This document shows, piece after piece, positions 1 to 13,300 of a DNA stretch of 64,000 bases (position 1 is its first letter; each line of letters begins with the position of its first letter). Made by a program: the position numbers and the translations under genes. Location of the stretch: contig JALIZF010001827.1 in NCBI GenBank assembly GCA_029948255.1, positions 532,001-596,000 on the forward strand, given 5' to 3'. Below the pieces are notes generated by a model. It saw only the letters and a list, made by a program, of their open reading frames with translations, had not been told where the DNA came from and made no database searches. Source of the stretch: Telmatactis stephensoni (taxonomy: Eukaryota > Cnidaria > Anthozoa > Actiniaria > Isophelliidae).

Positions 1-442
1 AGTTAGAATACGGGCGTACAGGCGGGGTCCACAGCATGATTCACTGTCAATTGAATCCATCAAATCACGAATCATAGACAACCATCTGATATATTTCCGA
101 AATAAAAGGAAAGACAACTAGAAAACTACTTAATTATGCTATCACTACACCGTTCATGCATTCTTTACGTTACATAAGCACTTTGAGATTGAATATAAAA
201 CTAAAAAGCACAGAACTGGGACAATTTGATTTACTTTTTCAGTGATTCGCATAGAAAAAGACCACAAAATCCTGTAAATAATGTTTTTCACAAATCATGA
301 GAAATGTTTCTTTCTATTTCTGAATCACGAAAAATGAAAATGCTTGATCATGCATCATGTAAAAAATCCTGTACGTCCCTGTTAGAAAGTAAAGAAATGA
401 AAGGAAAAAATTTCAAAATATTTTTGATAGCCCTTCATGTAC
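1..442. other. AT-rich intron of the Piwi-like gene
   Basis: This stretch is downstream of the exon ending at 443 and starts with its donor GTACAT on the minus strand. I see no further exon, repeat or RNA gene in it. Confidence 0.4.
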
Positions 443-3400
443 CTCTGCCATAACTTGAAGCAGGATGTTGTGGAGGACCTCTTGGGCCTATATAAAAGAA
501 AGCAAGAATTATAACAAAATTGAGAGATGTATCACATCTTGTCTTTAATGTAAAAGAAAAAAATATTTTAACTCAAAGCCAAGTGTGTGCATACACACTT
601 GTTTAGAATTTACAGGCACAACCATTCCATAATCATAGATGTTTGGCATCTGAACATGAGTGTTTGCCAAGTTATCTAACCCTAAACCCTAACTCAAGTT
701 ATCTAGCCCTAAACCCTAACTCAAGTTATCTAACCCTTCACCCTAACTCAAGCTATTTAACTCATGCCCCTAGGAATATAATTATCCCATGTGAAGTATC
801 ATATGAGCATCTTCAGAGGTTACAGCAATGTGGTTGTCACCAGCATTGAGTTATAGAGGATATTACATGCTGTCTTGGAGATTTACGCATGGCCATATAA
901 TGTTCTGGTCACAAACATAGCCATATTGCTGTAATTTCTTGCACTACTTTATGTGCAAGGGCAATTAGCCAATCTAAGACATTCTTCTAATTAGAAAGTC
1001 TACAACTAAAGAAATCATACCTTGTGGTTGTGGTCCAGGATAAGGTTGTTGCTGCTGCTGTGGTGGTTGATGGTAAGGCTGCCTTGGTGGTTGCTGGTAC
1101 TGTTGCTGTGGAGGGTGCTGATAATGAGGTGCTGGTTGTCGATATTGCTGTGGTGGAGGTTGCTGATATGGCTGTCTTGGTGGTTGTTGATGTTGTGGAG
1201 GCTGCTGATATGGTGCCTGTTGTGGTTGTTGATATGGTTGTACTGGTGCTGGTTGCCGATACTGTTGCTGTGGGGGCTGTTGATAAGGTTGTCTGGGTGG
1301 TTGTTGATAAGGTCTCTGCTGGTATGGTTGTTGTGGCTGTTGATATGGCTGTTGGGGTGGAGGTCCTCCTGGTTGTTGGTACTGCTGTGGTGGTTGTTGA
1401 TAGGGTTGACCATGTTGTTGGTAAGGTGGTTGTTGTTGTTGCCCATAAGGTTGTTGTACAGGTGGCTGGCCTCTACCATTCTGTAATTGAAATAGGATTA
1501 CACTAAGATTGAATTACAATAAAATTTTTCAATTTGCACTTTGTATTGACAAAATTGCTGGAAGGATGTTTACTATCCATTTAATTCTCTATGGTTATGA
1601 GTTCCACCTTGTGAAATGCATGTATGTTTTAAGCCAAACATCAAAGTTCAATAAGCTAAACGCACAATGTCCATTTCCCAAGATACAGTTGAGTGAATCC
1701 TGTATGCAAAGCCTAGTCCTTGTTACATTAGTTGTTTATATATTTTGATATCATGTATCTACAATATATATTGTTTAATTAGCAACGATCTAAAGCTGCT
1801 TTGTTGGCAATCCTCACTGTCAGTAAATGATGGTATGCTCAGAAACCAAGGCTTTGACTGATATAGTATCTTGAGAAAAGGCTATTGTATGGCCCCAAAG
1901 TTTGGTGGCAGTTTTCTTCAAAGTGGTTTCAGTTAGATGAAAATGGACAGGACTTGTGATGGGGTCCTAATTAGGGTCAACTTTAACATAAAATATGGTA
2001 TCCTGTACTATTTTTACCCAACATTTATATAGCACACACATAAAGTACATATAACTAGCCATTTCTAATAGAAAGTGAAGTGCTGCGAGCAGAAAACAGC
2101 TGGTGTATCCACGTTAGCAGAACTGTTCCCCTAAAACTCACGAAAGTACACCGCTTTCTCTGATATATGAAATGTTTCTTGTCTATCTCTTGTGCGTTGT
2201 GTGACGAACACTGCTAGTTGACCTTCAATGTTGAACTACAAAACATAATTCTCCAGGATCAGTGTTGGACACACTGTCACAGTTCAAAATATTTAGCACT
2301 TTGAGTAAAAGCAATTTTTCAAACAATCACAAACGGCTAGCGTTAGTTGGCAATGATTATAAAACTAACTGATTTTAAAAAGCTAGTTGTACGTTGTATC
2401 ACGGTCAAAGATACCGCATTGTCTACTGTATTTGACGCTTTAGATTAAACGAATGATAAATACAATTCCATCACATACAAAGTATAAAATTTTCTTTCAT
2501 AGGGTAACCAAATATATTGCAGAGATTCTCAGCGCGACCTCACTTCATACTTATTATCTTGGCTTGAATTGATTCGTAGACAAGCTTCGACTCGAACAGT
2601 AATATGCAATATGACCAGTAACAGAACATTCCCTCTCGAAAAAATACACTTAGCATTTTGTAACCCTCATGTATACTTCGAGAAACATAAAACCTCTCGA
2701 ATGGAACCACACAGGAATCCCAATTCATCCCTGTGACATCAAGGTTCGCCATGAACATACCACCGTACATAAAAATCGAGTTCGTGGATCAATATTAAGG
2801 TGACGTCATAAATCACACAGGAATCCCACACCAAGAATAGTGTTGCTGCTCGCTTCGCTCCCAACAAAAATTAAAACATATTATTTAACCAAATATTAAA
2901 TATAACCTAAATTTAATCAAATATTTCTATAGTCCCTACCTGTCCATTCTGCGCAGCTTGTCCTGGTGGCCTTGTAGGCTTTTCTAGCGCCTGTTAACAA
3001 AAACACACACATTTTCACTTAGCATTTTTGGTTGGTACTTCATTCACCATCAATATAATCCATTGAAATTCTAGGCACATGTATATACAAAAATGCACAT
3101 CATTCCCCTGTATTCCCCTGTATTCCCATGTATTCCCCTGTATTCCCATGTATTCCCATGTATTCCCATGTATTCCCCTGTATTTCCATGTATTCCCCTG
3201 TATTCCCCTGTATTCCCCTGTATTCCTCTGTATTCCCATGTATTCCCCTGTATTCCCGTGTATTTCCCTGTATTCCCCTGTATTCCCCTGTATTCCCCTG
3301 TATTCCCCTGTATTCCCAGGTATTCCCCTGTATTCCCGTGTATTCCCCGGTATTCCCCTGTATTCCTGTGTATTCCCGTGTATTCCCGTGTATTCCCATG

Positions 3401-4302
3401 TATTCCCATGTATTCCCACGTATTCCCATAAATAAAATAAACAAATAAATTTGGGGTAGCTCATCACCCTTCCTCGCAACCAAGTGCTGAATTACGAAGG
3501 GCGCAGCTCAACGTGATCGAGTCGAAGGTTTACAAGGGCGCTTTCATTACGAGACAATTGAACAATCACACATTTACATACAAATTTACATACACATACA
3601 CGTAGCAGCCACCATACGACCCATGTCAGATCACGGAGCACAGCTTAGATCGAAACTAGTACGTTCGTTTTTACTGAGGGAGGAAGAACCGGAGAACCCG
3701 GAGAAAAAACCCTCGAAGCAAGGGAGAGAACGAACAAGAAACTCAAGCCACATGTGATGCTGAGTCCTGGGGATTGAACGACAGACCACAGCGGTGACAC
3801 ACCGGTGCTCTCACCGCTCGGCCACCATGTATTCCCGTGTATTCCCATGTATTTCCCTGTATTCCCATGTATAAATACAGGGGAATACAGGGGAATACAC
3901 GGGAATACATAAGAATACAGGGGAATACATGGGAATACAGGGGAATACACGGGAATATATGGGAATACAGGGGAATACATGGGAATACACGGGAATACAT
4001 GGGAATACACGGGAATACACGGGAATACAGGGGAATACATGGGAATACATGGGAATACAGGGGAATACATGGGAATACATGGGAATACACGGGAATACAG
4101 GGGAATACAGGGGAATACATGGGAATACATGGGAATACAGGGGAATACATGAGAATACATGGGAATACAGGGGAATACATGAGAATACAGGGGAATACAT
4201 AGGAATACATAGGAATACATGGGAATACAGGGGAATACAGGGGAATACAGGGGAATACAGGGGAATACATGAGAATACATGGGAATACAGGGGAATACAG
4301 GG

Positions 4303-4335
<33 letters not shown>

Positions 4336-7300
4336 TCATTTATATAGCGCCTATCCAAAATCTGCTCTAGGCGCTTTACAAACAAGCCTATATTGCTTCA
4401 AAGCAATGATGTTTCAGCCCGCTCAAAACCCTTTAGATTCCTTTACGAGACTTGGAGTTCTAACTTGCAAAGAAAAATGTAAACTGAAAATCAAATTTGT
4501 TCATTAATATCAGCGGGATTCATTGTGACTCAACTAAGCGGAAAGTTTTTAAGCAATGTTGCAATGCAGCAATGCAACAAACCTCGATAAACGGCCTTTA
4601 GTTTAGAGCTGTAAATCCTGCAAATCCGTGTGTTTTAATGACAATTTTGCCATAAAATTTCCAATGACTATTATAAATAGAGCGTAAAAGCATTCATCGA
4701 GATTTCTATGATTTCCTCTCGTGCCAGATTGGCTAATTTCACACAAGTGATTAAAAGGGCGTGTATGATTGTTACAAGTTCTATTCCCGACCAATCAGAA
4801 AGGGGTGTTCCCACGGTCAAATAAACAATAGATAACACAATCTTTGCAAAACGTTTTAGCGCTTCCTTTCATGCGATTGGATGTCGGTGACAGGCACGTC
4901 AAATAACATTTGTTGGTAGGTTTTCACCAACAATTTTTTAATAGACGTGAAAAGAATGCGACATATAATTGGATGTGTTATAAAAGTATGACAGCTAATT
5001 GACAGACGAGCCAAAAATTATGGGTTAGCAAACCAAACACAGTAACGTTTCGGCCTGAGGGCCGAAACAAAAAAATATACTGAACATGCATGCATGGTAG
5101 ACTGTGAGCATAGGATGGCGCCTTGGGCTGCCGCTACACAGTCCGTACCATGAAAATTAATTTCAAAATAGTCACTACAAATTACTGCACTACAAATTAC
5201 TATACTACAAATTACTGTTTAAAGGGGGACTAGCACGAAAGTACTACGAAAATTTAACTTTTCTCACAAACTCTTAAAACCTCTTTAGTTATGATCTTTA
5301 TGACATCAATAAAAAGTTGTGTGATTTTCTCTTGGAAACTCTGAGCGTAAGTCCTTCATTTTAGCGCTTTTTGTTTATGTTCGCCATTGTTCAGATGTCG
5401 CCTGATCAGTCACACGGTAAAGAGACTGGTCCGAATCGAGTGACGTCAGTTACTTGAGATAAAAATACCAGACCAAGAGAATATGTAGGTCAGACAGTAG
5501 GTCTCAAGTTGTAGAAGTTTCGCAAGTCGGCTAGAGAGATCAGACAAGTCACAAATTCATCATGCCATCTAATAGATGCGTTGTTCAAGGATGTAGTAAC
5601 ATGTCAGACCCAAAAAATGGAATTTCATTGCATCAATCGCCAATAGACAAGACCGAATGTATGAAGTGGAAGCGTTTCTTGGACACACATCGAGCGGATT
5701 TCGAGCCGCAAAATCGCTTTGCTGTGTGCTCACAACATTTTGAGCAAAATTGCTTCGAGCGGCGAGTGAACTCGGAAGGCATAAGAAGATTTTTAATAAA
5801 AGGGTCGGTTCCAACAATTTGGATTCCTGCAAGTGCTAGCGGTGCGACAAGTGCAAGTGACAACAAGCTTAGTGACAGAGCGCGCTGCAAGGTAAGTTTT
5901 ACGATCAACTTGTATGATAAATATAAACAGATTTTTAACATTGTTAATCAAAAATTCGTTCGTATCTTTTGCAAATAAATTGGTGCGAAAGTATGCTGTT
6001 TTTTGTTGTCCAGGATCAACTCATACGTTGATGAACTCCGCGAGTCTCGATCAACCCGCCAAGTTTGACAAGTTTCACTGATCTCCGTTCCCGCGAAAGC
6101 GATGGTTCTTGTTGATGCTTGTTGTTTTGGCTTTCAAAAGATTTAATTTGAGCTCGGAATATTTTCATTTTCAATTTTTATCATTACGATCGTGCTCTAT
6201 TTGCAATCTTTCTCACTGCATAATTTAGTAATCTTGCGGGTTTTTCCCTGCTTATTAGATGCTCAAAGACCTGGGGATTCATAGGAATCGTACTAGTAAG
6301 CTTCATGACAGAGCAACAGCTGCAGCAGCAACGGCCGTAGAATTAGAACTTCCAACTGTACAGTCAGTAAGTAGGCAATTTAAGCATTTCCCTGGCATCA
6401 TGTGCCGTCATAAAACTTAATTTATTTGATTACTTAGGTATCGAACACACCTCCTTGTCAGCCATCAGTAGCAGCAACAGTAGAGTCGGAGAAACCAAAT
6501 GATCAAATTGCACAATCAGTAAGTTAATTGGCAATTTAAACATTCCCTATAATCATAATGCTGCCATAAAACTCAAACATTTATTTCATTAAATATGTAG
6601 GTTTCAGAGCCATTTCCTTGCCTATCAGTAGCAGAAACTTTAGAGTTGGAGAAACCTCAAGATGAGATTGCACATTCTGATGTAAGTTGACAATTCATTA
6701 CCTATAGTACATCCATTAACCTGTTGTTTTTTATTTAAAACTGTTTAGTGCTTTCCTTTATCAATTCAATTATTATTACCAAATACTACAAAATATTGTT
6801 GATTAGACAAACATTTTTGTATAATTGCACTATAGGTCATAGAAGCAACAAAAAAGTCTAACTAAAAGTGTCAATGATGATGTTTACAAAAATCATAATC
6901 TACATGTAGCACCAATATTTTTAGAATGCATGTAGTGCAAACACTGTTCTGTTATGTTTTGTACATAGCACTCAAAGTGATGTGATTAATCTTGTAGGTA
7001 TCAAATTCTTCATGTCATAGTCCTACAGATAAAACAGTCCTTGATCCAAAGAATAAAATCAAAAATCTACAAACTAAAATTAGAAGATTGAAAAAATCTG
7101 AAGAAGAACTTCTAAGTGCATTGACAAGCACAACCAAAAAACCTGCAGTCGTCGAATCAAGTAAGAAACAATCAAAACGATAATAATTTCAATAAAGAAT
7201 ATTGATAATATTATTTGTTTTCATTCATAGCCACTCAGACTTATTATTATGATTTTTCTGGAAACAAAAACACAAACAAAAGACAAAAATGTGATGATGA

Positions 7301-10300
7301 GCCATGGGTTCCTGATAATGATCTACATACGTCTACTAAAGATATGCCTGGTGATTACAATATGGAGGAGCAACCCACCCTAGTAGAAGAGCCCGAAGAA
7401 ATGGCAGAGGATGACCAAAGTGAAGATTATCAAGATGATGAAACTAAAGCTCAACAAGTTACATGTGACGCCAGGTTTGCTGTTCTTCTATAAGTTGTTT
7501 GCAAAACTAGTGCATTGCAGTGCTCAACCTAACTATATAATCAGCATCATAACACTTACAGTTCAACATCCATATATACTCTATGCAAATTACATATGCA
7601 TGTCCATTTCTTAATTTTAATTATTAGCCCACTCTTTTTTTTATCATTGGTAGATTGGATGTGGATGACAAGGATGCCCGCAAGGAACCAAAAGTCATTG
7701 TTTTCTTGTCAAAGCTACTCCTCCTTTTTCAGTTCTGTCACTATTGTCTATACCCTAAACCCAATGTTGACATAAAACAAGTGGGAACTTATGTTTCAAT
7801 CACCACCAAGTGCCTGAAATGCCAGCAGGTCTTTGTATGGGAAAGCCAACCCAAGCTCTTGGGGAGGATTCCTGCATGCAACTTACTGCTGAGTTTTGCA
7901 GTTCTGTGTGCAGGAGCTTCCATTCGAAAACTATTGCTGGTTTTCAAACATATGAATCTTCTGGCCTATCATGAAACTACCTACTACTACCACCAGCGAC
8001 GTTTACTAATTCCAAGCATTGTAAAATTTTGGCGGTCATACAAGCAAAAACTGATTGACAGCCTCAATGGGAAAAACGTCGTCATTGCTGGTGATGGAAG
8101 GCATGACTCAATGGGGCATTCGGCCAAATATTGCACATACTCAATTCTGTGTTGCACTATTGGTCTTATAATTGATGTCATTTTGATCCAGGTATTATAT
8201 GAAAAGTCAATTTCATAATTTATTAGGTTAACAGTGAAATAAAAAAATGAGTTCTGACTTACATGTATACACCTATCAAGAGCAAGTCTTGTGGGGGGAC
8301 TTACATCATGACCTAGTCCTGTATTGGGCCCTTTCCCCGTATCTTGGTACATGTAGGTTTTTGAACATTCCAATTGACAACTTCCTGTTTTATATTGTAT
8401 TATATATTGTAAATTAGTTATAATTAGTATTGAGGGCCACAGATTTGTTGGCTCTGCTGTTATGTGCCACCCCCGTTAAATAAAGTCATTCATTCATTCA
8501 TTCATTCTGTCTTCCTCTTTCCAATCCCCACTCTTTGCCTAAATACTCCCTACACCTCCAGTTCATGGCCCATCCCCCTTGCTATTAGTTTTTATTCACT
8601 TACAAAACAAAACTTTCACCTTCACATTAAAATAAAATTATATTACGACTATACTAAAATATATATATAACTATAAGTATAGAAAAAATGTAAAAGAAAA
8701 GAAAAAATATGGAAGGTGTGGGACAGCACAACAGAGCTAGGCTCCACTTGACTGATAAAGGCTTGCAATAATTTATTGTAAACATTTTATTTCTCACAGA
8801 ATGCATGAATGATAGTATTATGTAACCAGAACAAGATCTAGTAAATTACACATACATGTACACTGTAATTTTATTTGCAGGCTAACGAAGCTGGTAGCAG
8901 TACAGCTATGGAGTTTATGGGGCACCAAAGAGCTTTCACATACTTGCTTACTACTGGAATGATAATCACATCATTCATTTCAGACAGGCATAAATCTATT
9001 TGTAAATGGATGAGAGTAGAGTGCCCACAAATATGCAAAGAACTTGGAAAGCCAGTAATAAATCATTTTTTTGATCTTTGGCATGTTGCAAAAAGTAAGT
9101 ACATGTAGTCCTCTATATAATGATGCTAGAGTACCCCAGTAATCAACATTTTTTATTTATTTTAAGAAATCCAGAAGATACTTATAAAACTCAGTAAGGA
9201 AAAATCCTGCGAAATTATTGGTAGATGGAGAAAGAAGTGTGTAAAACATTTCTATTGATCCATAACCTCAACCAAGGAACTGTTGGGCGAGGTCAAACTT
9301 GCCAAATTCCAGAGCTTTTTTTCACATGTCATAAATGTACATAAAAGCCTGCCAAATCGACTATTCAATGCTTGTGCTCATGGTCCTCTTAACAAAGAAA
9401 GGGTCTGGATGACTAAAGGTGATTACAGTATACAAATCAGGCAATGATACTTTGATTCATCACTTCATGAAACAAAATTAAATTTCTATGCACAAATGCA
9501 GGATCAGAAGCATATGGGAAACTAGTGGATGCCTTAAGCAAGCCAGCTCTAGTAACAGCAATAAAAAAATCATCCTCGAATGGGCAGACCAGTTATCTTG
9601 AGGGATACCACTCGGTCATCAATCAGTTCGCCCCAAAAATGTTGGCCTACTCTTATCTTGGAATGCTATGCAGGTAATCTATATAAATAAATCTACTTTT
9701 TTTTCATTGTTTTGTTTAATATTTCAAAACATCATTCAACAAATGTGTTTTTCAATACATGTACATGTTGGCCCTGTTTCTGTCAGTGTGACCTTCTTTA
9801 CGACACACTGCTATTATAGAGCAGTGCCATTTATTCTTGGGAGGACAGTTATAGTTAGTACAGAAAACATTAGATTGTACCATGTATACATACTCCCATA
9901 TCCTCATCTCAGGGGTTATACATTTTCACTTGTTCCTAATTCCCAGAATACCCCTGGACACAAAGTGTGTTTAAGGCTTTGTGTCCAGGGGTATTTTTGA
10001 AGCCCTGAAAAATAAATGTATTAATAATATTAATTTATTTATAACAGAACTAAATAATTTTACTTATAATGTCTTAACTTCCCTTATTACTACTTAGCTG
10101 TCATAATGATCCATTTACACCATCTTCTATTCCTCAGCTTCCTCCTCATTCTCTTCTTCATCTCCTTCGTCCAAATCCTGCAAATAAGAAAACAAAAAGT
10201 TATACATTATTATCATTATCATCATCATCCTCATCATCATCATCATTACTATTATTATTATTAAGTCATTATCAATATCTATCTATTTTAGATCACTTCT

Positions 10301-13300
10301 AGCAGCACTGCATTTCAACTATAATGTGAAAAGAGAATCATCAGGGGACCTGAGAGTACACTATCCTAAATATAAATATGGAGAAGCAACTGTCAAGGAT
10401 GCAAAAGGACCCCAAAATTTTGGTAACATCAGAAAAAAATGTTTTGATTAATAAAAAATTAGAATTTCATTTATACTATTTTTTCATTCATTTTGTCAGA
10501 CTATGTTGATGACATTTATGAGACATTGATTGAAACTCCAAGGCCACAACTAAAAGAGATGCAAACTGAACTAGAATCCATAGTTCCTGAGCCAATGTGC
10601 TTTGGTTTGGATAAAGAATCTAAGCTAGATGCAATGTCCAAGCACAGACAAAGGAAATCGAAGGAAACCACTATAGTCCCACCTACATGCACAGGTAAGA
10701 AATACAGTAAATAAAAGGCACTTGGATGCAAACAATATCTGTAAAACACTCCTAACATTGTGCTTCATTCTTGGTAACCATCAATTATTTCATTAGATCA
10801 ACAACTGCAAGAATGGACTTCCAGTGGACCAAACCAAAGAAAGGCACCTTCATGTAGAAAATGTGGGAAACCCATGAAAGGGCACAATAGAAGGGAATGT
10901 CAACAGACACAATTATCACAGTGACTCCTGATTTGATACAATAAAGTTGCCCTATATCTGAATATATGCTGATTTTATTTTACCTCTGATTCATTCTGTA
11001 CTTCCTCATCTTCCTCCTCAAAGCCCTTATACTGTCCATCTTCAGATGGGAACTGGCTTCGTATCTTATTATAAGCACAACAAGGCAATGGTAATCTCCT
11101 TGAGTTCCCAATATATTCCCATATAAGTCTGGTAAACTGCCTGTATGACACTGATCGCAAGAACCTATATATCAAATAGAGATAAATGGACATGTGAATG
11201 GAACTGACAACAACAGAAATAAAGTGGATATACAGTGGATAAATGCATATTATGTCAACATATATAAAATTATCTAATAAATGATTCTTATGTTGTTTCA
11301 CTTTTAAATTCTGTTTACCTTATATAAGCTCTAAATCACAATCACTGATTATTTTGTGGCTAGAAACTCATTCAAGTGGTGAATACAAATGCATTCAGGT
11401 TCAGTATTTTTATTTATAGGAGCTGTTTTTATTGTCTCAATTGAAAGTTCAAATAATCCAAAATCCTAGCATTATCATAATTTGCTTGTTGATGTGCGTA
11501 GATGAAAAAACGGATTTGTAGTAAACAAAATAATAGAATGATATGTCTTATAAGTTGATTGCACACTTACTTGTGTCTGTCAGCTAGATGTTGTTCATAC
11601 AGCACAGTATAACGTTTATTTTTTTTAGTTTTCAAACCAATCGCGGCTATCTCCAGTACCCATTCATCTAGACAGCCAGAAAGGAAGCCGGGGTGCTTTG
11701 TAATGCATTCGAGCGGGTCTTCATTGCTTCTTTCGACTAACTCTTGCAGTTTTTCTTGACAACGGTCGATATCATGGCAGCAAAAGCATTCTTCTGGCTT
11801 TGTTATATATTCGAAAGAGCAGTGGGTACACTTGCACCTGTGAAACAGTAAAATTGCTATAACCGAAAAACAAAAACTGCACCAATTAACGCCAACATAT
11901 CGATGGTGAGGAACCGATAGACAGTGACATACCACGATTGAACGTCTTGCTCTTCGAAGCATCTCTTTAGCATCTCTTCTTCTTCTTCCTCGGCGGCTAA
12001 AGTTTCCCTATACAATTGGCTTTCTTCTTCAGTAGCAATCGGCTCTATGTCCTCATCATCCTGAGAGAGATAATCTTCTTCACCATTCAATTCCAGGTCA
12101 ACGTTTTCCAAATCTGAATAGTCACTTTCTGAGTGATCTGATTCAGACGCCATGTTTCTCTATTTTGCCTGATCTCATGCCTCAAGTAACTGACGTCACG
12201 TACCGACCGCTGTACAAAAAAAATGCGGAACAAGCTGGCGACAGTCCAGCAATGGCGGAGAGCCGATTCAAGCACTTTTTATGTTGATTTTGGTACCGTA
12301 AATGCATAAAAACATCATTTTTTCGGCGAAATAAGAAGGAATGTTGTTTTTCATCATTTAGAGCAAGAAAATTTTAGTTAAATGATGGTCCATTTTCGTA
12401 GTACTTTCGTGCTAGTCCCCCTTTAAAATTACAATCAAAACACAATAAAATAAAAGTTCACTGATGCGTGACGGCCGTTGGCTCAGTCAAGCTCATCCGC
12501 CCTTTGACAGGTCTTGTTTTTATTCCTGCTGGGTGTCATGCCACCCTCCTCACCAGAAAGAACCTGGTGGGGGAGCCGGTTTAGACGCCGACAACCCGTC
12601 CATGTGGCAGGTAGTACTGGGTTACATGTTACCAGTAGCAGGCTCCAGCCTGACCTGACCTAAGTGGGCACAGGGAATACATGGGAATACATGGGAATAC
12701 AGGGGAATACATGGGAATACATAGGAATACATGGGAATACAGGGGAATACATGGGAATACAGGGGAATACAGGGGAATACAGGGGAATACAGGGGAATAC
12801 ACTGGAATACAGGGGAATACAGGGGAATACATGGGAATACAGGGGAATACATGGGAATACATGGGAATACAGGGGAATACAGGGGAATACAGGGGAATAC
12901 AGGGGAATACACGGGAATACAGGGGAATACACGGGAATACAGGGGAATACAGGGGAATACATGGGAATACATGGGAATACAGGGGAATGATGTGCATTTT
13001 TGTATATACATGTGCCTAGAATTTCAATGGATTATATTGATGGTGAATGAAGTACTTACCGCATTTTTGATGTCGCGAAATGATTAGGCGCTGACCATAA
13101 CTCACACAATATAAGCTTTAGCTGTACTGGGCAATAGCCCAGCAAATTTCAAATAACAATTTATGTAAAACGGCTTTGAAGTAAGTATTTCTTCTTTTGT
13201 AATCTGAGATTGTATGAATATTGATGAACAGACAAAACAACGACGACTTTGAAAGACAAAACAAATTATGAATCATTCTAACCCGACTTCACAGGAACCC

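Larger units (their letters stand above)
5223..12422. mobile_element. Complete Kolobok-type DNA transposon with THAP transposase and ballast-domain gene
   Basis: Ends are 31-bp perfect terminal inverted repeats (5223-5253 and 12392-12422) beginning AGGGGGACTAGCACG, flanked by TTAA on both sides (5219-5222 and 12423-12426). Inside are two convergent, intron-containing genes: a THAP-DDE transposase on the plus strand and a P2X7-ballast-like gene on the minus strand. TTAA targets with a THAP-type transposase are the hallmark of the Kolobok superfamily. The perfect TIRs suggest a recent insertion; one nonsense codon in the transposase suggests that this copy is no longer autonomous. Confidence 0.88.

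Noticed and set aside
1022..1506. Plus-strand Trp/Leu- and Val-rich frames and the minus-strand Asn/His-rich frame
   Set aside because: Shadow frames of the Pro/Gln/Tyr-rich exon, which alone has correct splice sites and phase.
3079..4507. Long open frames on both strands reading Ile-Pro-Leu-Tyr-Ser or Gly-Asn-Thr-Gly-Glu-Tyr repeats
   Set aside because: They lie over 10-bp minisatellites, where every frame stays open; no start or splice context.
10130..10178. An extra acidic terminal exon of the ballast gene on the minus strand
   Set aside because: An AG acceptor and a DLDEGDEEE-type frame exist, but the gene already ends properly at 10975 and nothing requires this exon.
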